DNA from: Flammeovirgaceae bacterium
GTDB lineage: Bacteria > Bacteroidota > Bacteroidia > Cytophagales > Cyclobacteriaceae
Assembly: GCA_947457025.1 (NCBI GenBank)
Contig: CANGUI010000175.1
Coordinates: 1-5,141 of the forward strand
Length of the DNA stretch: 5,141 bases
Direction of reading: 5' to 3'
This document shows, piece after piece, positions 1-5,141 of the stretch (position 1 is the stretch's first letter; every line of letters starts with the position of its first letter). The notes under the pieces are model-generated. The model had not been told where the DNA came from. It did not search any database and was given only the letters and a program-made list of their open reading frames with translations. The position numbers and the translations under genes are program-made.

Positions 1-333
1 TCGGTGCGCCTGGTGGTAGACACGGGCATGAACTATTTGGGTTGGAGTCGCGAGCAGGCCATGGATTTTATGCGCGCGAATGTGATTGAATCCGAAGAGC
101 AAATCAACACCGAATCCATCCGCTACAGCTGCGATATACCTGCACAGGCACTGGGCTATAAAATAGGAAGTTTGAAATTGATTGAACTACGTAGCAAATA
201 CCAAGCTGCTCTCGGCAAAGATTTCAGCGTCATAAAATTCCATGATGCCATTTTGCGAAACGGCAACTTACCATTGGCTGTGTTGGAGAAAAGTTTAGAT
301 CGGGAGTTTGGGGTAAAGGGTGGTATTTACTGA
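1..333 (+). CDS. DUF885 family protein, C-terminal part (5' end outside window)
   Basis: This is the last 110 codons of a larger gene. The frame is open to the first base of the window, so the GTG at position 4 is an internal Val codon and not a start. The stop is TGA at 331-333. The residues match the conserved end of DUF885 proteins: VVDTGMNYLGWSREQA, then a Pro-x-Gln-Ala-Leu-x-Tyr-Lys-Ile-Gly stretch, then FHDAILRNGNLPLAVLE. DUF885 proteins are usually about 550-600 residues long. In Bacteroidota they are often secreted or lipoproteins, and they are predicted metallopeptidase-like enzymes with a HExxH-type motif. That motif and any signal peptide would lie upstream of this window, so catalytic competence cannot be judged here. 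The gene converges on the minus-strand sugar genes, has a lower GC content by hand count (about 47%), and shows no functional link to them. Family assignment is firm; substrate is unknown. Confidence 0.88.
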   Translation, partial: SVRLVVDTGMNYLGWSREQAMDFMRANVIESEEQINTESIRYSCDIPAQALGYKIGSLKLIELRSKYQAALGKDFSVIKFHDAILRNGNLPLAVLEKSLDREFGVKGGIY

Positions 334-560
334 AAACAGTATCGCCACACTTTGTGCATGCCGCCCCCGCCACTTTCAGAGCCTGCCAATACGTGCCGCT
401 GTTCTAGCGTGTTGTCCATTTGAGAGATTGAGTTAGAAAATGTCTGCGCTAAGAATCTCCTACAAAGATCGGGTAGGCCCGGAGCCAAATACACGCTTGA
501 TCCCACGGTCCTTGAGGTGCCCAAAACACAAGCCCACATTGTCAGGCCGCACATCCCTCC

Positions 561-585
561 CACTTCCTTTCCTCGCCAAAAAGTG
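561..585. repeat. Imperfect hairpin, possible remnant of a dispersed intergenic repeat
   Basis: Read on the minus strand, CACTT is followed by TTT, a GGCGAGG loop, AAA, a two-base GG bulge and AAGTG. This makes a stem of 5 plus 3 base pairs. The motif is A/T-rich in the stem with a purine-rich loop. It lies inside a gene-free stretch, so it is not a by-product of codon use. It is not followed by a T tract on either strand and so is a poor intrinsic terminator. That it belongs to a family of similar stem-loops elsewhere in the genome is a guess. Confidence 0.3.
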
Positions 586-707
586 CCAAAACTTTCCACC
601 GGTATTGGGTAAGGCCTTCGTTAAAGCGAGGGTAACAAAATACTTTGTATAGGATATCACTCCTTCGCGCCGGAATGCGTGGCGCTCGTCTGCGCGCGAT
701 TGAACTG

Positions 708-750
708 CCTACTTTTTTGCCGGCCGGCACCGCGAACCGCGGCGTGTAGG
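708..750. repeat. Nested GC-rich palindromes between convergent genes
   Basis: CCTAC at 708-712 and GTAGG at 746-750 form an outer inverted repeat. Between them lie a run of six T, the perfect palindrome GCCGGCCGGC at 719-728, and a short hairpin CCGCG-AAC-CGCGG at 731-743. It sits just beyond the terminator of the minus-strand genes and could be a back-up transcription stop or a structured RNA end. The stems are short and the T run lies inside the outer repeat and not after it, so a terminator role is not well supported. Confidence 0.35.
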
Positions 751-755
751 TTTTG

Positions 756-797
756 AAAAACCGTGCCCCCGCTCAGAGTGGCTTGACGTGGGCACGG
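756..797 (-). terminator. Rho-independent terminator of the sugar operon, overlapping the stop codon
   Basis: On the minus strand CCGTGCCC (797-790) pairs perfectly with GGGCACGG (768-761), an 8-bp stem with seven G-C pairs. It is followed at once by five T (760-756). The loop is 21 bases (789-769) and contains the final codons and the TGA stop of the UPF0309 gene. The 5' arm lies within the codons for the Tyr-Arg-Ala-His stretch near the C-terminus. On the plus strand the stem is followed by TAACGGG, not a T tract, so it should work only for leftward transcription. Directly beyond it, GGTTTT-GA-AAAACC (749-762) forms a second small hairpin sharing bases with the stem. Confidence 0.8.
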
Positions 798-1510
798 TAA
801 CGGGCCAGGATCTCATTATTGATGGCATCACCTTCATCCAGATTACTCGAGGAAAAAACTTCGGGCACATGTCCTTTCGCGAGCATTTGCTCCACCGCCG
901 AGATGATGACAGCGTGTAACAGCATCGCGCCAAGCGACGTAGATGTGGCGGCAATGCTGCGCTCGATTTCCGGAATCAGAACGGAAGCATCGCCCAGGCA
1001 TCCCTGATTGTCGAGCACCACGTCGGCAATCTCATACAGCTTTTTTCCAGACACGTGGCGCGATTCCTGCGCTTTGGAGTGCTTCAGGTTGGTGAGTGCA
1101 ATCACGGGCATTCCCCGTTGCCGCGCGGCGTGCACCATCTCGACCGTCACGGCATTCCGGCCCGAGTTGGACGCGATGATCAGACAGTCGCGGTCGGTAC
1201 ATTCATAGCGCTGTAGGATAAGTTCGGCATAGCCCCCCAGCCGCTCCATCTCCGTGCTCTTGATCGCCCCGTTGTGGAGCATGAGGGCATCTTCGAGAAT
1301 CGGGTAGATCCGGGCCAGCCCCCCCGCCCGGTAAAACAGTTCTTCCGCCATCATGTGCGAGTGGCCCGTTCCAAAGGTGTACACAAATCCGTTGCGCATC
1401 ACGGTGTTGGCCACGATGGTACCGGCCTGGTTGATGGATGCGAGTTGCGTGTCGTGTGCCCGCTGGATCAGGACCTGGATGTTTTGGATATACTGCTGGA
1501 TTTTACTCAT
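773..1510 (-). CDS. UPF0309 family SIS-domain phosphosugar protein (245 aa)
   Basis: This is a predicted cytoplasmic sugar-phosphate isomerase or lyase of the single-SIS UPF0309 family, normally about 240-250 residues, so it is full length. Seen in the sequence: FGTGHSH at residues 46-52 followed by AEELFYRAGG (55-64), the SIS phosphate-site segment SNSGRN (114-119), a GKKLYEIADVVLDN stretch near 155-168 with GDA at 173-175, and a C-terminal SSSNLDEGDAINN near 220-232. These are hallmarks of the family. It is distinct from MurQ etherase, GmhA and the two-SIS deaminase NagB-II. The ATG at 1510 overlaps the end of the kinase gene by 8 bases, suggesting translational coupling; no Shine-Dalgarno is present. 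It is last in the operon, and the terminator overlaps its stop. Placement beside a GlcNAc-type kinase suggests an amino-sugar 6-phosphate as substrate (inference). The Streptomyces relative SCO4393 has been linked to GlcNAc-6-P metabolism; the exact reaction here is open. Confidence 0.92.
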   Translation of the reverse strand: MSKIQQYIQNIQVLIQRAHDTQLASINQAGTIVANTVMRNGFVYTFGTGHSHMMAEELFYRAGGLARIYPILEDALMLHNGAIKSTEMERLGGYAELILQRYECTDRDCLIIASNSGRNAVTVEMVHAARQRGMPVIALTNLKHSKAQESRHVSGKKLYEIADVVLDNQGCLGDASVLIPEIERSIAATSTSLGAMLLHAVIISAVEQMLAKGHVPEVFSSSNLDEGDAINNEILARYRAHVKPL

Positions 1511-2489
1511 GTTGCTGTTCGCGTTGATAGGTTAACAAATTATTCAGGATGGTGTCGGTCAGCGGGATGCCCGCCTCCAGAAAAGCGGCGATCAGGGCGC
1601 CAAGCTCCGGATTGAACCGGGGTTGCTGCAGGGCAATGCCATGGGGTTGCAGCCGGTGCCTCACCTCGTCCCGGATCACGCTGTTGTGGATGAGCACGCC
1701 ACCCGTGTAGCCGAGGTGGGTTGTCTGACACCGCCTGCAAATCGCGAGTGCCAGCAGGTACAGCCATGCGCCGGCTCGCTCCAGAATCTGTTTCGCCGTG
1801 CGGTCACCGTCACGGGCGGCCTCATCTACAGCGGTGGCAAAAGCAGCAATGGCCCGCTTCTCAAGCGGGGGATGATACACTTTCGCGATGATGTCGCTCA
1901 TGTCCGCAACGTGAAAAAAACGCTTAAGCTGTTCCGTCAGGCGGGTGGCATCTGCGAGTCCGTCGTAGGCGTGGAGTGCTGCCTTCATGCCCTCCAGGCC
2001 AATGTAATAAGCGCTGCCTTCATCTCCCAGCACCTGACCCCAGCCGCCTGCGGTATGGTAATTACCGGCCGGGTCTATGCCGCAGGCCATGGAGCCGGTT
2101 CCGGAAATCAACACGGCCCCTGGTTTCCCCCCCGTGAAGCCCAGCAGTGCGACATACACGTCGGCATGAAAGTGAATATGTACACCGCGGAAGGCTCCGT
2201 CGGTAAGCTCGTCAACCATTTCCCGACTGGCCCGGTTACTCAGCGCGGAATTGCCGGCAAAGATATGCTGCGGCAGGCAACCACACGTCTCGACAAGGCG
2301 GCCGGCAATGGCGTGAAAATTGGCGCGCACAGTGTCGGTGCCGGCGCCATAGTGATTGATTGTGCCTGTATGCCAGGCCTGGACCACCACCCCGTCGCGG
2401 GTGCAGACCACCACTTTCGAGGTCGTGCCACCGCCATCTATTCCGCAGAGCAAATCATCCGGCTGGTAGGAAAGCGAGGGTGGTTTCAT
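1503..2489 (-). CDS. nagK: BadF/BadG-type N-acetylglucosamine kinase (328 aa)
   Basis: This is an ATP-dependent sugar kinase of the ASKHA fold, the family of human NAGK and of the bacterial GlcNAc and glucosamine kinases; it should act in the cytoplasm. Visible motifs: the phosphate-1 loop DGGGTTSK (residues 18-25), a conserved Asp at 110 in HADVYVALLG that is the likely sugar-site or catalytic Asp, the phosphate-2 loop ISGTGS (128-133), GGWGQVLGDEGSAYYIG (148-164, very like human NAGK), and an adenosine-site segment GYTGGV (260-265). A closing PELGALIAAF (294-303) is typical of the family. I chose ATG at 2489: it lies 26 bases after the stop of the upstream gene and puts the DGGGT motif near the N-terminus. 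An in-frame ATG at 2576 would add 29 unlike-family residues overlapping the upstream gene. GlcNAc is the likeliest substrate, but glucosamine or N-acetylmuramate-like sugars are possible. The gene symbol follows the Shewanella-type usage and is tentative. Confidence 0.9.
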   Translation of the reverse strand: MKPPSLSYQPDDLLCGIDGGGTTSKVVVCTRDGVVVQAWHTGTINHYGAGTDTVRANFHAIAGRLVETCGCLPQHIFAGNSALSNRASREMVDELTDGAFRGVHIHFHADVYVALLGFTGGKPGAVLISGTGSMACGIDPAGNYHTAGGWGQVLGDEGSAYYIGLEGMKAALHAYDGLADATRLTEQLKRFFHVADMSDIIAKVYHPPLEKRAIAAFATAVDEAARDGDRTAKQILERAGAWLYLLALAICRRCQTTHLGYTGGVLIHNSVIRDEVRHRLQPHGIALQQPRFNPELGALIAAFLEAGIPLTDTILNNLLTYQREQQHE

Positions 2490-2515
2490 GCTGTTTGACG
2501 GAGACGGCAGACGGA

Positions 2516-3616
2516 TTACAATTTTATGAAGATATTTTTTCGGTAGAGCAGCAACGCCGGGATAAAATTGACGCACACGAAAAATAATCCGTAGATCATG
2601 CTCGCCACTTTTGGTGCCACACCGATCCCCGTGAGGCCATTAAAAGCATGCATATTGAGCGATGCGCCACCCAGTGGGATGCCGTAGAAAAAGATCGCCA
2701 GGATGTCGGCCAGCACGTAAACGGCAATCGCATTCATGCCATAGATGATGCCGAAGCGTGTCCAGCGCACCTGCCCCTGTAAGTCGATCACCACACTGAG
2801 CGAGGCCAGCGTCAGCGCTGCCAGCCCGGATGTGAACATGACAAACGACGGTGACCAGAGGTTTTCATTCAGACCGAAGCTCCAGCTCCACGCCATGCCG
2901 ATCGCACAGAAAACAAATCCCCAAAAAAAGAGCGCGATGATTTTTTGTTCGGTAGTCCGCTGCGACAGCAGCAGTCTGCCCGCGAGCATGCCGGTGATTC
3001 CGGTAGCAAATGAAGGGAATGTGCTGAGAATTCCCTCCGGATCCCAGTTCCCCTGCCACATTTTACCGGGAAGCAATTGCTGATCAACCCAGGCGGCCAG
3101 GTTTACGCCGGGTTCAAGCATCGCCTGTTCGAAACCGGGCGTGGGAATAAAAACCATGGCCACGTGATACAGCACCAGCAGCAGCGCCCCGACCACGGCC
3201 TGTGTCTTCCAGTTTGTGTGAATGAAGAGCATGCCACAAAATAGAAACACGATGGCAATGCGGTGCAGTGTGCCGGTCCAGCGCAACTCGGCCCAGCTGA
3301 AGTGGTCGAGAATGCCTAACAAATTCAGGAACATGCCCACAGCGAAAATTTTCAGCGAGCGGATGATGATCTTGCGGTACAACTCGCGTGGCTTTGTGCC
3401 GGCGGCAAGCTTGCCGGAATAGGCCAGCGCAATGGAGACGCCAACGGTAAAGAGAAAAAAGGGTGCGATGAGGTCAGTAAATGAAATGCCCCACCAGACG
3501 GTATGCCGCAGGGGATGAAACACATGATCCCAGCTGCCGGGAAAGTTGACGAGGATCATGGCGGCAATTGTAAAGCCCCGGAATACATCGAGTGAGACAA
3601 ATCGCTTTCGCTCCAT
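2516..3616 (-). CDS. nagX: NagX-like DUF5009/COG4299 membrane protein, HGSNAT relative (366 aa)
   Basis: This is an inner-membrane protein with about ten hydrophobic segments (roughly 8-27, 44-66, 83-103, 116-133, 138-158, 200-220, 227-250, 258-277, 290-315, 335-360). It starts SLDVFRGFTIAAMILVN, the usual opening of this family. The segment LRHTVWWGISFTDLIAPFFL (36-55) aligns by eye with the region of human heparan-alpha-glucosaminide N-acetyltransferase that carries its catalytic His; the matching residue is His38. RWTGTLHRIA (112-121) and YGMNAIAVYV (292-301) are further family motifs. In GlcNAc pathways of Shewanella and Xanthomonas, nagX has been proposed to act in GlcNAc uptake, while the human relative moves an acetyl group across a membrane onto glucosamine. 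Either role fits beside the kinase. Its ATG is 11 bases after the stop of the hydrolase gene, with no Shine-Dalgarno; its TAA stop is 26 bases before the kinase start. Family assignment is good; choice between transport and acetyl transfer is open. Confidence 0.88.
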   Translation of the reverse strand: MERKRFVSLDVFRGFTIAAMILVNFPGSWDHVFHPLRHTVWWGISFTDLIAPFFLFTVGVSIALAYSGKLAAGTKPRELYRKIIIRSLKIFAVGMFLNLLGILDHFSWAELRWTGTLHRIAIVFLFCGMLFIHTNWKTQAVVGALLLVLYHVAMVFIPTPGFEQAMLEPGVNLAAWVDQQLLPGKMWQGNWDPEGILSTFPSFATGITGMLAGRLLLSQRTTEQKIIALFFWGFVFCAIGMAWSWSFGLNENLWSPSFVMFTSGLAALTLASLSVVIDLQGQVRWTRFGIIYGMNAIAVYVLADILAIFFYGIPLGGASLNMHAFNGLTGIGVAPKVASMIYGLFFVCVNFIPALLLYRKNIFIKL

Positions 3617-3627
3617 ATGGGTGTGAG

Positions 3628-5141
3628 TTATTTCTCTCTGGATAAAATCTCCTTAAACCGGGTTTCGTACTGGCCACGAACGTCTGGGGTTGCGGTAAAC
3701 ACGACTACACGACCCATGTGCAGTTGATCAAGGGTAACCTCCAGCAGATTTCCGTTTGCCTTCCACTTCACTTCCCGGATGCCGCCTTCGGGCGATACCT
3801 CGAAGCATGCGCCGGCCCGGAACCAGTGGGGTGCACGTACCTGCACATTCACCTTTCTGGCGCTGGCCCATTGGTATGCAGAGTCGCTGATCTGATAGTT
3901 CGTATTCGTGATGAACATGATCAATTTATCGGCTGTGATAAGACTGGCGACATCCGTTTTGTCGGGCGCGGTTACCGTGCCATGATATGGGTCGGACGCC
4001 AGCAGATCATGCTCAAGCAACTTGATCAGGCGGCTGTAGTGGCGGAGCGCCTCCTTGGTAGCCGGAAAGCGTGTGCCGGCTTCTTCCAAAAACGTGAACC
4101 ACAGGTTACCCTTCGCCCCGCGGCCGAGGTTGAAGTAGAGCTGGGCACCCAGTTCATCCGGCGTCGGCAACGGCATTTTAGGTCGTTCGTCCCAGAGGTG
4201 AGCGCCTTGCGTCCACACCCAGATGGGCTTGGGCTCGGATGCGTACTTCAGGTCAGCGGTGTAATAGCCCGTTTCCTCCAGTTTTGTTCCGTACACAAAG
4301 GGCCATTTGCTCGTGGTTGGTGCCGTCACGGAATAATGGTCGTGACAGGGGATATCCGGTAAGAAGGCAAACTCAAAAAATTTTACATTCCGGCACAGGG
4401 TGATCAGCGTGGGCTTCCCGGCTGAGTACTTCTTCGTCATCTCATGACTCGCCATGATGAGCTGCGGGTGGTGCAGCCAGTCGGGTTCATCGTGGATGTA
4501 CCACAAAGCCACAGCAGGGTGGTTCGCCAGATCGCGCAGCAGGTCAACGTCCGGGTAGATGCCGGTATGTGGCATGGCCTTGATGCGGGTTGTTTTGTAA
4601 TCGTGGGCAAAGAATGGGTCACCCGTGCGGCCACTCTTTACCATCGTGTTGAGATGATGCCGGCCGGCATCGGCATACTGGTTCTCCTCTATTCCCCAGG
4701 TGCCGTTCGGAAAATAGTCGCCATATGCATTCCGGTGGCTGAACACGGTGTGCGCCTTCCCTCCGGCCTCAGTTTCGAGGCGCACCAGCACCAACTCGCC
4801 GGGCGCAAAGGGTTGTGCCATCTGCAGGTGGGCAATGCCGTGGCCATTCCCTTCCAGCTTGTCCGACGTCAGCGAGACGTGAGCCGTATTTTTTCCTTCC
4901 ACGACAACTGACCGGATGAGAACATCCTCATCCCGGAAATTCCGAATGTGCAGGGTGAGGCGCGTGAGGGATTCGTCCATCACAAGAGAGGTTACCCGGA
5001 GCTTCTCCGTCTCAAAGACCGTGTTGTGGTGTGCCACCGGATTCCAGTTTCCACCAATCCACACGAAGTCGGCTTTCTTGCCGACCTGGAAATCCGGAGA
5101 GACTCCGCAAATTTCCAAAACCGTTGTTTGCCCCGGCTGCA
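3628..5141 (-). CDS. Glycoside-hydrolase-like protein with HDEPD motif (N-terminus outside window)
   Basis: The frame is open from the right edge to the TAA at 3628-3630, about 504 codons. A TTG at 5118 is a possible start, but the frame continues upstream without a stop and no signal peptide is visible, so the gene is treated as 5'-truncated. Residues are numbered from that TTG. The N-terminal third looks like beta-sandwich sequence (about 25-125). A barrel-like part follows: ALWYIHDEPDW with Glu211 as the likely acid/base, KPIWVWTQGAHLW with Gln304, then PTPDELGAQLYFNLGRGAKG and NLWFTFLEEAG with Glu345/Glu346. The last 100 residues again look like beta strands. The DEP motif at a strand end and the 'Trp-Val-x-x-Gln ... 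GAKG' pattern are typical of clan GH-A-like TIM-barrel hydrolases, but I cannot place it in a numbered family. It is the first visible gene of the operon, so it may free the sugar that the next three genes use. It is probably exported, though that signal would be upstream. Confidence 0.75.
   Translation of the reverse strand, partial: QPGQTTVLEICGVSPDFQVGKKADFVWIGGNWNPVAHHNTVFETEKLRVTSLVMDESLTRLTLHIRNFRDEDVLIRSVVVEGKNTAHVSLTSDKLEGNGHGIAHLQMAQPFAPGELVLVRLETEAGGKAHTVFSHRNAYGDYFPNGTWGIEENQYADAGRHHLNTMVKSGRTGDPFFAHDYKTTRIKAMPHTGIYPDVDLLRDLANHPAVALWYIHDEPDWLHHPQLIMASHEMTKKYSAGKPTLITLCRNVKFFEFAFLPDIPCHDHYSVTAPTTSKWPFVYGTKLEETGYYTADLKYASEPKPIWVWTQGAHLWDERPKMPLPTPDELGAQLYFNLGRGAKGNLWFTFLEEAGTRFPATKEALRHYSRLIKLLEHDLLASDPYHGTVTAPDKTDVASLITADKLIMFITNTNYQISDSAYQWASARKVNVQVRAPHWFRAGACFEVSPEGGIREVKWKANGNLLEVTLDQLHMGRVVVFTATPDVRGQYETRFKEILSREK

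Larger units (their letters stand above)
334..755. other. Convergent intergenic region, no gene recognised
   Basis: About 420 bases separate the end of the DUF885 gene from the terminator of the minus-strand genes. Short open frames occur on both strands (for example 440-652 plus, 327-599 minus and 460-660 minus), but they overlap each other, resemble no family I know and lack convincing starts. I see no tRNA, no CRISPR-like repeats and no transposase fragment. I also see no clear U-tract terminator for the DUF885 gene just after its stop. The stretch does hold an imperfect hairpin near 561-585, a small inverted repeat at 667-671/681-685 (GCGCC/GGCGC), and a GC-rich nest of palindromes at 708-750. 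It could be a decayed gene or repeat, or could encode an untranslated RNA; the sequence alone does not decide. Confidence 0.6.

Noticed and set aside
4..6. GTG at position 4 as a start codon for the left-hand gene
   Set aside because: The frame is open to the window edge and the residues there are the middle of a conserved DUF885 stretch, so it is an internal codon.
641..647. TACTTTG as a Bacteroidota-type -7 promoter element
   Set aside because: It is one base short of the TAnnTTTG pattern, the only upstream TTG (605-607) is too far away, and rightward transcription would meet no gene.
440..660. Small genes on either strand in the intergenic region
   Set aside because: The frames overlap on both strands, match no family I recognise and have no supporting context; they are reported only as part of a gene-free region.
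773..1510. MurQ (N-acetylmuramate 6-phosphate etherase) or NagB-II identity for the SIS protein
   Set aside because: MurQ is about 300 residues with different signature stretches and NagB-II has two SIS domains at about 330-340 residues; the GTGHSH, SGRN and SNLDEGDA pattern at 245 residues points to UPF0309.
1623..2498. Long plus-strand open frame (291 codons) opposite the kinase gene
   Set aside because: It lies fully antisense to a kinase with clear motifs, encodes nothing recognisable and is best explained by the high-GC codon pattern of the real gene.
2490..2576. Upstream in-frame ATG at 2576 as the kinase start
   Set aside because: It would overlap the preceding gene by 61 bases and add a 29-residue leader not found before the DGGGT motif in this family; the ATG at 2489 fits better.
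3718..4362. Plus-strand open frame (214 codons) opposite the hydrolase-like gene
   Set aside because: It is a shadow of the minus-strand coding frame and has no recognisable domain.
4444..4911. Plus-strand open frame (155 codons) opposite the 5' part of the hydrolase-like gene
   Set aside because: It is antisense to a well-supported coding frame and shows no family features.

Overview
The window looks like chromosomal DNA from a member of the Bacteroidota, probably a Cytophagales-like soil or aquatic bacterium. Three things suggest this. The protein families fit. None of the three start codons visible inside the minus-strand gene row has a purine-rich Shine-Dalgarno sequence in front of it, which is usual in that phylum. 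GC content is moderate: by hand count about 47% in the first 300 bases, and 55-65% in sampled lines of the gene row. The genus cannot be fixed from this window.

Layout. The left edge (1-333, plus strand) is the C-terminal end of a DUF885-family protein, a predicted peptidase-like protein whose N-terminal part lies outside the window. A convergent intergenic stretch (334-772) follows. I see no convincing gene in it, but it holds several inverted repeats and, at its right end, a strong Rho-independent terminator for the minus-strand genes. From 773 to the right edge four genes run on the minus strand with gaps of 11 and 26 bases and one 8-base overlap, so they are very probably one operon. In transcription order they are: a glycoside-hydrolase-like protein with a HDEPD motif (partial, running off the right edge), a DUF5009/COG4299 multi-pass membrane protein related to NagX and to heparan-alpha-glucosaminide N-acetyltransferase, a BadF-type N-acetylglucosamine kinase, and a UPF0309 SIS-domain sugar-phosphate protein.

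How they may work together (inference). The hydrolase would release a sugar from a glycan. The membrane protein would acetylate an amino sugar or help it cross the inner membrane. The kinase would make the 6-phosphate (GlcNAc-6-P is the best guess). The SIS protein would act on that phosphosugar. The set resembles the known nagX / nagK / SIS-deaminase grouping of Shewanella-type GlcNAc pathways, but the SIS protein here belongs to UPF0309 and is not NagB-II. No NagA deacetylase or NagB deaminase is visible. UPF0309 is the family of the Streptomyces protein SCO4393, linked to unusual GlcNAc-6-P metabolism, so the last step of this operon is the most interesting unknown. The operon promoter and the start of its first visible gene lie beyond the right edge.
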